A stretch of DNA of 64,000 nucleotides, from the NCBI GenBank assembly GCA_029880265.1, contig JAOUOT010000001.1, positions 207,485 to 271,484 of the forward strand, read 5' to 3'. Shown one piece after another: positions 46,610 through 55,702 of this stretch; position 1 is the stretch's first letter; each line of letters begins with the position of its first letter. Origin of the DNA: Spirochaetia bacterium (GTDB lineage Bacteria > Spirochaetota > Leptospiria > Turneriellales > JAOUOS01). The notes under the pieces are model-generated. The model worked only from the letters and a program-made list of their open reading frames with translations. It did no database searches and was not told the origin of the DNA. The position numbers were made by a program, and so were the translations under genes.

Positions 46610-49486
46610 TTATTTATTTCTAAACCTCCTTTGTATTCTCGCAATTAAAATGGCTAAAAATGTCGGCATTAATAAATATAGCCAGGCAGACGATGCCGAA
46701 GAAGTTGATGTATCGCCGCCTATAAAACAACCGACAGGAGCAATTCCTTCTTCGTCTTCTTCTGCCGCCTCTTCTAAGCCTAACAATACACCGGTATTTG
46801 CATCATAGGCTATACCGGCGGGTATTTGATATAAAGCAACTGTAGTAGGCTTAGGCGTTTCAATTTCACAGGCGCTTGAACAACCGTCTCCGTTTACTGT
46901 ATTGCCGTCGTCGCATTCTTCGTATAACCCGAGTACGGCATTACCGTCATTCGGATCTCCATTGCCGCACTCAGAAAGCGGAGTATCTTCTACCCCTTTA
47001 AAAAGCCAGCCGTCTCTATCGGCGCTGCCGCCGTGGTTGTGGCATGAGACGCATCCTGTAACTGTAAAATCAGCTGAGTGGCCGCCGTGTTGTGGTAAAA
47101 TTTCTGGCGTAAATTCATGACATTTTTTACAAAGCGGCGTTAAATCTAACGGTTTATTAACAACTGGCGCAACATCTCCATAACTTACAATATTCACCGC
47201 GCCATTATAGGGAGCCGCTAGCGAATCAACTTTCACAGGCGTAGTATTTAGATTTTCATAATGACCGTCGTCATAATATTCTTCTCCGGTTGTAGCCGGG
47301 GCCGTTATATTGCTTTTTATTGAATAAAGATTTGCAGAACCGTGTTTATCATGGCAGTCTTGACAGCTTAATTCAGAAATATACTTATCGCCATTTGTTA
47401 AAAAGTATGCTTCAGAATATCTATTTAACTCGGCAGGGTTTGACCATGAACGTTTAGAGTCTTTTCCGTGGGGCGAAAAACGCCATGAAAAACCAACCGA
47501 CCAGGGAGACTGTGAATATCCGCCCGAACTTATGCCCTTAATAAAGCTTGCCTCGCCTGTTACCCCCGCTTTTTCAACAGTTACTGAAGATAACTGCGCG
47601 GTACCGTTTTTTTCATAATCAGATTCTAAAATATCTGTAATATCGCAATTCGTATCCCACCATGAACAATATCTGAACTCAAAAGGGTTACCTGAAGCCA
47701 TGGTACCCGATAATAATTTGATATTCATACTTCCAGTAAATGCGCTGACTCCATCCCATTGCGTATCAGCGTCGTTCCAGCTTGTGATTACACCCGACCA
47801 GGTAACCCCATTAAAAGCATATTCTCCCGTATTCATCCAGGGTTTAGGAACCCCGTCAGGTTTCGTATAGCCTGACCAGTTTATAAAGTCTACCCTATAA
47901 ATTGTATTATCAAATGCTGAAAGCGATCTTTCGGGCATAATTCTTGGAGGAAACTGCATTTTATACGCGTTTGTCTCGCCTGCGCCCGGCGCAATTGGCC
48001 CCTCGCCGCCTGAATGACATTCAAGACAAAATTTATTTTTCTTTTCTTTATCAAGTACAGGGTTAGTATCTGAATAATCATATGGCTTCCATCTGGCCCA
48101 GGGATTCGCCACAGGCTGATTCTTGGCCGAATTATGCGCCCCGTGACAATCAAGGCAATCCATTTTTGTAAAGCCAGGAGTTGCCGCATAAATTGAATCT
48201 GAAGCCAGCACATTATGTCTGTTATTAACATGTCTTGTAGCGCCGCCGTAGTAATTAAAGCCACTAGCGTCGTCTTGCCATTCAATTGTAATTGCACTGT
48301 CAAAACTGTTTGTTTTTGCATCAGGAATTATTCCTGTTCTACCGTTGCCAAAAGGATCTATTTGCGAATTAATAGCCAAATTATTTGCTAATGGCATAGT
48401 TAAACCGAGCGCATCATGACATCCCATACAAAAATTAGACAAATTAGCCTCAGAACCGGCGGTTTGGTTAAAGCCCGTTAGATAATTTTCTGTTTCTAAT
48501 GTGTAAAAACTTTGACTGCCAACGCTTGAATGGGTTCCCGTTGCATTTGTACTGTTATCCATATCATAAAGATATATTGTGCCCGATCTATGAGTTTGCG
48601 CGGGAAAGTTTACCGGATCCCATTGAATTGAATCTATAAGGTGACATACCCGACAGGCTTTATTATCAATTTGTGTACCATTATGGTGACCGTTACCAAT
48701 TGTAGGAACATTGTCATATTCGGGGGTTATGGCTCGTCTAACAACGGGAATGGCCAAGCCTGTAACAGTATCAAATATTTCATTGCCTAATGCGTCTTTT
48801 ACGGTAATTTTTGAACTTTCTATGGCAAAACTATGACACAACAAACAACTTGGTTCGCTTGTTCCCGTCGATAAATCTTCGGTAACCCCGTTTGCTGAAG
48901 ACATAAACGGGTATTTTCCCGTTGTTCCCCCGACATTATGGCATGCCACATTCATACACACACTGCCTTCATTGCTCCAGCTGGCGTCGGGATTATCTTC
49001 GTTAAATATGATAATATCGCCTTCGGCTTCCTCATTTGTTAAAGAGTTATAGCCGTTTATAACAGCGTTTCTATGAAGCTCATAATTTAAATATTCATAA
49101 TGACAATCTTCACAGATAATATTGGCCGCCCCTGAAATTGGGTTTGCGCGAGCCAAATGAGTTGTATGAATGCCTGAGGTAGGCTCAGAAACCGCTAAAG
49201 GAGTCAAGGGATGACAAGATGAATAAGTACATCCTCCTGCAGATATTCCGCTTTGATAATTAACATATTCGTTATTTAAATTACTGCAATTTAAAGAAAT
49301 AAAATATAATATAAAAAGCGCGCTTATTTTTATAGTCTTGGTATATTTAATGTATAATTTCATTAGTTTAACAATATTATATTTTTGCAATGAATTCTCA
49401 GCAAAATATAGTTTTTTACTCTCATATATATTATGATTATTAGCAATAAAACGGGACACTTTATTTGTTTTTTTAATCTGTAACAT
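46610..49486 (-). CDS. Multihaem c-type cytochrome lipoprotein, surface type, with Cys-TM-Arg C-terminal tail
   Basis: Nine CxxCH motifs (CEDCH, CLLCH, CRVCH, CMGCH, CLDCH, CLECH, CQDCH, CKKCH, CVSCH) plus two Cx4CH (CTYSSCH, CMNVACH), the mix seen in Geobacter CxxxxCH/CxxCH proteins. The lipobox is YFISLNC. Near the end come a Myxococcus-type Cys-rich repeat (ECDDGNTVNGDGCSSACEIE) and a tail PVGCFIGG, TM, ARIQRRFRNK, like MYXO-CTERM/JDVT-CTERM sorting signals. The first ATG (49486) overlaps the upstream stop as TAATG, but the signal peptide starts at residue 42 (ATG 49363), the more likely start. Probably the outermost haem protein of the operon. Confidence 0.9.
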   Translation of the reverse strand: MLQIKKTNKVSRFIANNHNIYESKKLYFAENSLQKYNIVKLMKLYIKYTKTIKISALFILYFISLNCSNLNNEYVNYQSGISAGGCTYSSCHPLTPLAVSEPTSGIHTTHLARANPISGAANIICEDCHYEYLNYELHRNAVINGYNSLTNEEAEGDIIIFNEDNPDASWSNEGSVCMNVACHNVGGTTGKYPFMSSANGVTEDLSTGTSEPSCLLCHSFAIESSKITVKDALGNEIFDTVTGLAIPVVRRAITPEYDNVPTIGNGHHNGTQIDNKACRVCHLIDSIQWDPVNFPAQTHRSGTIYLYDMDNSTNATGTHSSVGSQSFYTLETENYLTGFNQTAGSEANLSNFCMGCHDALGLTMPLANNLAINSQIDPFGNGRTGIIPDAKTNSFDSAITIEWQDDASGFNYYGGATRHVNNRHNVLASDSIYAATPGFTKMDCLDCHGAHNSAKNQPVANPWARWKPYDYSDTNPVLDKEKKNKFCLECHSGGEGPIAPGAGETNAYKMQFPPRIMPERSLSAFDNTIYRVDFINWSGYTKPDGVPKPWMNTGEYAFNGVTWSGVITSWNDADTQWDGVSAFTGSMNIKLLSGTMASGNPFEFRYCSWWDTNCDITDILESDYEKNGTAQLSSVTVEKAGVTGEASFIKGISSGGYSQSPWSVGFSWRFSPHGKDSKRSWSNPAELNRYSEAYFLTNGDKYISELSCQDCHDKHGSANLYSIKSNITAPATTGEEYYDDGHYENLNTTPVKVDSLAAPYNGAVNIVSYGDVAPVVNKPLDLTPLCKKCHEFTPEILPQHGGHSADFTVTGCVSCHNHGGSADRDGWLFKGVEDTPLSECGNGDPNDGNAVLGLYEECDDGNTVNGDGCSSACEIETPKPTTVALYQIPAGIAYDANTGVLLGLEEAAEEDEEGIAPVGCFIGGDTSTSSASSAWLYLLMPTFLAILIARIQRRFRNK

Positions 49487-51108
49487 TATTTTCTACCCGT
49501 TACATGACAAAAATTACAGTCTGTAGGCATGTGACATGCTTTACAAGAGCTTAATCTAAATTTGGCCATTCTGCCGTGAAATTTTGAATCTGTATCATTC
49601 ATCCAGCCTTCGGGATGCACTTTTTTTATTCTTGATTCGCTTTGAAGGCTTACGCCTTTTTGGGTATGACATTCATTGCAGTATCTTTCGCTATGGCACG
49701 ATCTACAATCTTTTATAACCGCTCTTGATTCATATTTATGGGTTAACTCCCAGTTTGGATTATGATCAAACTTTGGTTTTATGCTGCCTTTATGACAATC
49801 TAAACATGTTTGTTCTGTTTCGTGGCACGCTAAGCATTTATTCTGGTTATGATTTGCTTTTAATTTATGCTGCTTTGTCCATCCCTGATAATGATCTTCA
49901 GGTTTTAAAGGCTCAAGATGGCATGTAACGCAAAATTGACTGGCTCCCTTGTTATCATGACATTGAAAACAATATTCCATTTCTGGTACAATCTCTTTAT
50001 TTTCAAATTCATTTTTTTCGTAAGCCGCCCGATGACAATTATCGCAGCTCATTAATTGTTTGCCAACATGCTGTTTATGATTAAATTCAACCGTTCTTTT
50101 ATAATAGTCCATTTTTACGACTGCCACATAATCTGCGGCATTTTCGTGGCAATCTTCGCATACCGATTGTTTTGGTATATCGGGCGCAAATTGAGTCGTC
50201 TCGCTTTCGGTTATGTTATCGTGACAATCAACGCATTCGGCCTCGTCTTTGTGTCTAAGGTGAGGAAACTGTACCTTGCTTTTATGGCATAAAGAACATG
50301 TCTTAGGCGCTGTATTATCGTCATGGCATTCATAACATAGTTTCATTGCGGGAAAGGCCCCTCCGGCTACAAATTCTTCATCATGAACGGCTTTATGACA
50401 AAATTTACACTCAAGACCTTCTTCACTGATATGGTGCTGGTGATTAAATTCTATCGTATTTTTAGGCTTTGAATCGTAAAATTTTACAATAGAAGGAACG
50501 TCTTGTGCATGGCAATCTAAACAAATTTCTTTATTTACAGGTATATTATTATCAATAGAAACCGTGCTTTCAGAAGCATTCTCATGACAATCTGCGCATT
50601 CGGCTTCGCCTTTATGCGTTATATGCGGAAAATTTACTTTCTCTGCATGGCACAAAGAACAGGTTTTGGGAGCTGTTTCTCCGTCATGGCATTCATAACA
50701 TACGGCCATTTTAGGAAAACCCTGCCCTGATACATACTCTTCGCTCGATATATCTTTATGACAATCGTCACACGCGATTTCTTGTTCAATATGAACCTGA
50801 TGATTAAAAAAGAGTTTATGCTTAGGCCTTGGTCTGTAAAACACAACCGGCGATAATTCATCGTTCTCATGACACTCAATACAAACCTTATGTTTTACCG
50901 GAAGGTTATCATCTGTTTCTTTGGCGCTTTCTGCAATATTTACATGACAATTTGTACACTCTACTTCGTCAGGCGGATGGTAACTATGCGAAAAACGAAC
51001 AATGTCATCTTCTTGCGCATACATAAAGATACCGGAAAATAATAAAATTCCGGTTATTATAAAATATTTTATTTTATTAAAAATTATATGTGTTTCTCTT
51101 TTCTTCAT
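49486..51108 (-). CDS. Periplasmic 21-haem c-type cytochrome
   Basis: 540 residues. Signal peptide 1-31 (YFIITGILLFSGIFMYA). 21 CxxCH motifs run from CTNCH at residue 51 to CNFCH at 531, one per 23 residues. The first 370 residues are a tandem repeat of about 120 residues, three copies, each with HxxHxxxxxxCxxCH elements (FNHQVHIEQEIACDDCH, FNHQHHISEEGLECKFCH, FNHKQHVGKQLMSCDNCH), the pattern of cytochrome c3/c7 modules. No lipobox or TM follows, so it is soluble and periplasmic. The stop overlaps the next start as TAATG; the barrel gene lies six bases upstream. It would carry electrons along the periplasm to the outer membrane. Confidence 0.95.
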   Translation of the reverse strand: MKKRETHIIFNKIKYFIITGILLFSGIFMYAQEDDIVRFSHSYHPPDEVECTNCHVNIAESAKETDDNLPVKHKVCIECHENDELSPVVFYRPRPKHKLFFNHQVHIEQEIACDDCHKDISSEEYVSGQGFPKMAVCYECHDGETAPKTCSLCHAEKVNFPHITHKGEAECADCHENASESTVSIDNNIPVNKEICLDCHAQDVPSIVKFYDSKPKNTIEFNHQHHISEEGLECKFCHKAVHDEEFVAGGAFPAMKLCYECHDDNTAPKTCSLCHKSKVQFPHLRHKDEAECVDCHDNITESETTQFAPDIPKQSVCEDCHENAADYVAVVKMDYYKRTVEFNHKQHVGKQLMSCDNCHRAAYEKNEFENKEIVPEMEYCFQCHDNKGASQFCVTCHLEPLKPEDHYQGWTKQHKLKANHNQNKCLACHETEQTCLDCHKGSIKPKFDHNPNWELTHKYESRAVIKDCRSCHSERYCNECHTQKGVSLQSESRIKKVHPEGWMNDTDSKFHGRMAKFRLSSCKACHMPTDCNFCHVTGRK

Positions 51109-51114
51109 TTTCGT

Positions 51115-52410
51115 TTAAAACTTATACTTTACGGCAAAAATGCCCCTTAAATCAAAATCATATTTGAAATTATTGTATGCTTCTGCAAATAAAGATAATT
51201 CTACCACTTTATAAAGTTTTCTTTTAAGCCCCAGATCTAGAAAAAAACCTTTGCTTGATAGGGGTTTTTTGTCTATATCTTCCTGATAAAAAATCATCCC
51301 CCCGCCAAAAGAAGCAATTACATAATCAAAATCGCGCATTAATTGAAACTGCGACTTTAATTGATCTCCTAAAACAGAATTAACATATTCTGTTAAAAAC
51401 TTCAGATTAAATTTAGATAAATTATAATGATTTAATAAAAGTTGAACCGAATGAGCCGGCTTTTTTTTCTCTACTTGATAAAATATGGCGCCATAACTGA
51501 GAGATATATTAAAATAATCGTCTATCATCGTTACAGTTTTAAATCGCCCCTCATTTGTATCATACGGATCAAATGTCTTGGCCCAAAAAGAATCGCTTAA
51601 AAAAACGGGTCTGTAATATTCATGCTCTAAAATAAATACAAGATAATTTTCTGGTAATATTTTTAAGCCTGATAACGCGCTGGCGGGCAGCATTTCTTCA
51701 AAATCAAATAATACATACGAATAAAATTGAAACATATTTAAGAAAACAGTTGTATCTATGTTTGAAGAGATATAATGTTCGGCTATTTTACCCGAATCTT
51801 GAACTATCTGATAATCAAGTTGATATCCGCCATATTCTGAATCAATATAACTGACCCTGGCGCCTTCAATATTATCGCCGCCGCGCTCGTCTAAAAAGAT
51901 GGTTCTATAATCAAAACTATTATATCTTTTTTTCTCTTCAACATTTTCGATATAATCGTCATGAACTATGAACCCGCCGTAGGCCCCAATCGTAAGATTT
52001 TTTAATATTTCATATTCAATATTCAAACCGTCATAATGCGTTAATGAAAAGCTGTTTATTGAAAATATTCTGCCCGCCTGCCAGTGAAGCTTATCTTCTT
52101 TTCTGTCAAAATATGCGTAATAAAGATTATAATAAAATTGTTCTAACATGCCGTTTTTTTCAGTTCTATAACTTATTTTATTATTCGTATGAAAACTCAT
52201 ACCGTCTAATGAGCGATTTCCGAAATCTAGAAAAATACTTTGTTCGACTCTGGCGCTTAGATCAGAATAAGGCTCGCCGGTTTCAGAATTAACCTTGCCT
52301 GAAGAATATGTATGAACAACTGTTTGTAAAGCGCCTTCAGAATATATAGGATATACAAAAAAAAACAAATATGCGCATACGTATCTTCCTATGTTTTTGT
52401 AATACTTCAC
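51115..52410 (-). CDS. Outer-membrane beta-barrel protein of the cytochrome operon (porin-like)
   Basis: 431 residues from a GTG start. The signal peptide is AYLFFFVYPIYSEG. The mature protein alternates aromatic strands and polar turns (IGAYGGFIVHDDY, YGGYQLDYQIV) and ends FAVKYKF with terminal Phe, so it is an outer-membrane barrel. It is the first gene of five closely packed ones. A barrel followed by a periplasmic and then a lipid-anchored multihaem cytochrome is the arrangement of porin-cytochrome conduits. It is shorter than MtrB-type sheaths, so whether it houses a cytochrome is not shown by sequence alone. Confidence 0.75.
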   Translation of the reverse strand: MKYYKNIGRYVCAYLFFFVYPIYSEGALQTVVHTYSSGKVNSETGEPYSDLSARVEQSIFLDFGNRSLDGMSFHTNNKISYRTEKNGMLEQFYYNLYYAYFDRKEDKLHWQAGRIFSINSFSLTHYDGLNIEYEILKNLTIGAYGGFIVHDDYIENVEEKKRYNSFDYRTIFLDERGGDNIEGARVSYIDSEYGGYQLDYQIVQDSGKIAEHYISSNIDTTVFLNMFQFYSYVLFDFEEMLPASALSGLKILPENYLVFILEHEYYRPVFLSDSFWAKTFDPYDTNEGRFKTVTMIDDYFNISLSYGAIFYQVEKKKPAHSVQLLLNHYNLSKFNLKFLTEYVNSVLGDQLKSQFQLMRDFDYVIASFGGGMIFYQEDIDKKPLSSKGFFLDLGLKRKLYKVVELSLFAEAYNNFKYDFDLRGIFAVKYKF

Positions 52411-52788
52411 GGTTATTTCTCTTTATTTTTATCGCCCGATTCAGTTTACTTTTTTATATTTAACCAAGTATTTTTTTTATTATTGCAAATAAATGCAGAT
52501 ATAAAAAAAATGGCTTCTGCCTAATACAGTTAATATATTTTTAACAACCAAACCCTAATCTCGGCATTTTAGTATAGAGGCTTTTTTTTAATCATATTGT
52601 CAAGGGTTTTAAACTTTTCAAAGATGATAATTTATTAAATTCTTACTTGCCAGTCTGTAAAACAAATAAAAACTTTGCACGAATATAATATTTACGTTAT
52701 TTTATACTCTAGCGGGAAAAATGAGGCTTAACTATCTCTGTAAAATCGCATTTTTCATAAACAGGTATAAATAGTTACTCATATAGTA
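52411..52788. other. 378-bp divergent intergenic region, no gene seen
   Basis: AT-rich DNA between the cytochrome operon and the TPR gene; it must hold both promoters. A minus-strand TTGACA is at 52603-52598, but no -10 hexamer stands at a normal spacing. A weak 3-bp hairpin (GGC-agaa-GCC) followed by T8 is in the operon leader near 52510. I find no open frame with a start signal and no RNA gene. Confidence 0.5.
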
Positions 52789-54939
52789 ATGATATTTGGG
52801 ATACTCATGCAATTTATTAAAAAACATTATTTTTTAAAATTTATAATAATTTGTATTCTTTCTGTAGTAAATATAAACAATATATCTGCCATATCTCGCG
52901 AGGGCCGAGGCACCGCCGATTATATACTTGATCAGGCATTTTTCAATTATTACAATAACGATTACGGCAAAGCCATACCTTTTTTTGAAAAACACTTAGA
53001 AGTATACGGTCCTAATGAGGTATCTTACCGTTATTTAGCGATGATTCATTATCAAAGTAAAGAATATGTTAAATGTATAGATGTTCTTGAAAAATCGACT
53101 AAGCTTTTTCCCGAAAGCGTTACGTCTTTAAACTTACTGGCCTACGCTTATTTAGCCGAAAACCGTGTTGAAGAATCTATTAATACTCATAAAAAAATAC
53201 TTGAATTAGACATTTTAAATGAAAACAGCCTTTCTGTATTGGCTACAATTTACGCGAATCTGCACAATTTGCGAACAGCGGCGGGATATTATAAAAGGCT
53301 TATTATCGCCGTTAAAAAGAAAAGTTATGACGGCAATTTATTATACAAAGCGTATTCTTTCTTAGGAAATTATTATTATGAAGAAGGAAATTATTCAAAA
53401 GCGGTTTTTTATTTTGAAAATCTTCTCGAAATTTCAGACCACGATATTGAATCTATGTTTGTTCTCGCAGAGTTATATAAGATGACGGGCAAATTTAAAA
53501 AAGCGGCGGATGTATTAGAGCATACTATCGCTATATACCCAGATTATAAGACGGCCGTTGAATCGCTAGCCGAAGTTTACTATATCATAGGCGATTTTAA
53601 GGCAAGGTCTTTGATTATGAATTATTTTTCACAAAATAAAAACCCTGCGAGTCATTTTAAGGGTATGTTAAGCGAATTAAACTCTGATTATGAAAACGCA
53701 GAACTCCATTTCAGGCAATCGGCAATTGAAAATAAGAATCGGTTAAGCCAGTATATAGGTTTATATAAAATATATAAAAAAACAAACAATTTTAAAGAAA
53801 TAAAAAAGGCCGCTTTTACGGCGGCGTTTTTATTTCATAAGTTAAGGGCTTACGACCTTTCAAAAAAATATCTATATTATGTTTTAGACATATTAAAAAC
53901 AGAATCTAAAGATCTTAACTTTGAAGAAGAATTTTTTATAAAAAAGGCGCCTTCTCCCTTTATTATTCATGAACATATTGAAAATCTGGCCCAAGATTAC
54001 ATTGAAACATACGCCCTTCAGGCTTCGGCCTATGAAAATTCTGAAAATTATCGCGAAGCGGCGACATATTATCTTCAGTCAGGGTTTTACTTAGATAAAC
54101 TTTCAGAATGGCTTAACTGGAAAAAGAATTTTCTAATTTCAGAAAATAACGATAAAAGTCAAACTCAATCTCTGGAAAAGAAAATAATGTTAATTCAAAA
54201 TAAAAAATACGAAATTCTTACAAGCTTAGGATGGTCGCTTCAAATGAAACCGGTAGAAAACTATACCGACGCTTTAAGCAAGATGAGTTTAGCAATAGCA
54301 TTAGATTCAAAGCAACCCCAGGCGCATTTCATCACCGGAATTATTTTATACACTCTTGCCGAACAAAACAAGGCTTCTTATCTTAAATCTGAAGAATACT
54401 TATCAGAAGCAATAAAGCTGGCCCGTGAGTCATTCGGCGAAAATAAAGTACCTTCGGGATATTATTTTTATTTGGGCATTGTACAAGATAAATCGGGTAA
54501 TTTTGACCGCGCAGTGATTCATTTAAAAAAAGCCCTTGATATCGAGCCTTATAATTCTTCTTATTTAAATTATTTAGGATATCTGTATTCATTAAAATCT
54601 ACAAAACTATTAGAGGCGAGAAACCTTCTGATAAAAGCGTTAGAAGACGAGCCTGAAAATGACGCATACCTTGATTCATTAGGTTGGATTTTCTTTAAAA
54701 TGGAAAAATATAAAGAAGCTTTAGATCAACTTCTAATGGCCATTTATGAATCGCAAAAAAAAGGGAAAAAAGATCCGGTTATTCATTTTCATCTAGGCGA
54801 AACCTATAATAAATTAAATAATTCTTTTAAGGCGCATTACCATTATTCTAAAACCATGGAACATATTGAAAACTCGTCTGAAAAGCTTGATATAAACTAT
54901 ATTGAAAAGCAAATAAAACAGTTGTCTGATAAAAAATAA
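52789..54939 (+). CDS. Exported TPR-repeat protein
   Basis: 716 residues. N-terminal signal or anchor (FLKFIIICILSVVNINNISA), then TPR units through most of the chain: ALVFK-type pairs such as DYGKAIPFFEKHLEVYGPNE, RVEESINTHKKILELDILNE, NYSKAVFYFENLLEISDHDI, KFKKAADVLEHTIAIYPDYK, and near the end NFDRAVIHLKKALDIEPYNS and KYKEALDQLLMAIYES. The start may be the second Met (52807). It probably scaffolds periplasmic or envelope complexes; the lipoprotein gene that follows overlaps as TAATG, so the two may work together. Confidence 0.88.
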   Translation: MIFGILMQFIKKHYFLKFIIICILSVVNINNISAISREGRGTADYILDQAFFNYYNNDYGKAIPFFEKHLEVYGPNEVSYRYLAMIHYQSKEYVKCIDVLEKSTKLFPESVTSLNLLAYAYLAENRVEESINTHKKILELDILNENSLSVLATIYANLHNLRTAAGYYKRLIIAVKKKSYDGNLLYKAYSFLGNYYYEEGNYSKAVFYFENLLEISDHDIESMFVLAELYKMTGKFKKAADVLEHTIAIYPDYKTAVESLAEVYYIIGDFKARSLIMNYFSQNKNPASHFKGMLSELNSDYENAELHFRQSAIENKNRLSQYIGLYKIYKKTNNFKEIKKAAFTAAFLFHKLRAYDLSKKYLYYVLDILKTESKDLNFEEEFFIKKAPSPFIIHEHIENLAQDYIETYALQASAYENSENYREAATYYLQSGFYLDKLSEWLNWKKNFLISENNDKSQTQSLEKKIMLIQNKKYEILTSLGWSLQMKPVENYTDALSKMSLAIALDSKQPQAHFITGIILYTLAEQNKASYLKSEEYLSEAIKLARESFGENKVPSGYYFYLGIVQDKSGNFDRAVIHLKKALDIEPYNSSYLNYLGYLYSLKSTKLLEARNLLIKALEDEPENDAYLDSLGWIFFKMEKYKEALDQLLMAIYESQKKGKKDPVIHFHLGETYNKLNNSFKAHYHYSKTMEHIENSSEKLDINYIEKQIKQLSDKK

Positions 54940-55702
54940 TGTTTGTTGTTCAAAATGTCGTATCTTTTTATTTTAAATTACATCGAAATATATTAGGTTT
55001 CATGCTTTTTTTATGCTTCTTTATTTTTTTAAATTGTAAAAGTCCTCAGATAAAATCGACAGGCGACGAACACAAATCTTCTAAAAAACTTATTGATAAT
55101 GTAAAAGAAAAATATCCTTTTTATAATCAAATGTCGGCCCAATTTAATTTACAGGGTAAAATAGGAGAAGACGAAGTCGTTTATTTTGGCACCATTAAAT
55201 CAATTATTAATAAAAGCAATATAGAAAAAAGCTATTTATTAATTAATTTAAAAGATACCGTTTTTCTTGCCGATTTTTATACTCTCGAAATAAAAAACGA
55301 ATCCGTATATCAAATTGATCATTTAAGAGATAAAAAAATAAAATCTTCCCTTTCAGATTATAAATGGGTAGAAATATTCGGCAATGTTATTCCCTTTCAT
55401 TTTTATTTTCCGATTTTGCTTGGGTTTCCTCCAAAGCAGATTTTTAATAATGAGGCGGTTATAAACGAAGAGGCTGAAAAGGCCCTTTATCGATCGGATA
55501 TTTTTGAAACCGTTGTAGAATTTTCGGCCGGCTACATTAAAAAAATATATTTTAGAACAACATTAAAAAAGACGTGTTATCTTTAAGCTTTTCAGGAAAC
55601 ATAAACAACAATGTAAGACACTTTCCTGAATATATCTGGGTAACAAAAAATAAATCGAAAGATTATATTAAAATGCGCTTTTCAAAATTAAGAATAGAAT
55701 AA
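54939..55702 (+). CDS. LolB/DUF4292-like lipoprotein, C-terminus reached by an apparent -1 frameshift
   Basis: The zero frame gives 215 residues and stops at 55586. The signal ends FIFLNC; the mature part (QMSAQFNLQGKIGEDEVVYF, VFLADFYTLEIKNESVYQID) is like the LolA/LolB-fold DUF4292 family. At TTA AAA AAG (A AAA AAG, 55565-55571) a -1 shift continues for 43 residues: DVLSLSFSGNINNN through YIKMRFSKLRIE, the kind of final strands such folds need. The extended frame ends TAA at 55700-55702, overlapping the next ATG as TAATG, just as this gene's own start does with the TPR gene. Programmed shift, slippage or indel cannot be told apart here. Confidence 0.7.
55565..55630 (+). other. Slippery heptamer A AAA AAG and downstream 9-bp inverted repeat
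   Basis: A AAA AAG at 55565-55571 is in the zero frame of the lipoprotein gene. A perfect 9-bp inverted repeat, TTCAGGAAA (55591-55599) and TTTCCTGAA (55622-55630), with a 22-base loop follows 19 bases later. The spacing is longer than in known -1 sites, and no T-run follows, so it is not a classic terminator either. Confidence 0.45.

Noticed and set aside
47890-48321. 143-residue frame inside the multihaem lipoprotein gene
   Set aside because: Same strand, other frame, no start signal; the cytochrome frame is unambiguous through its CxxCH motifs.
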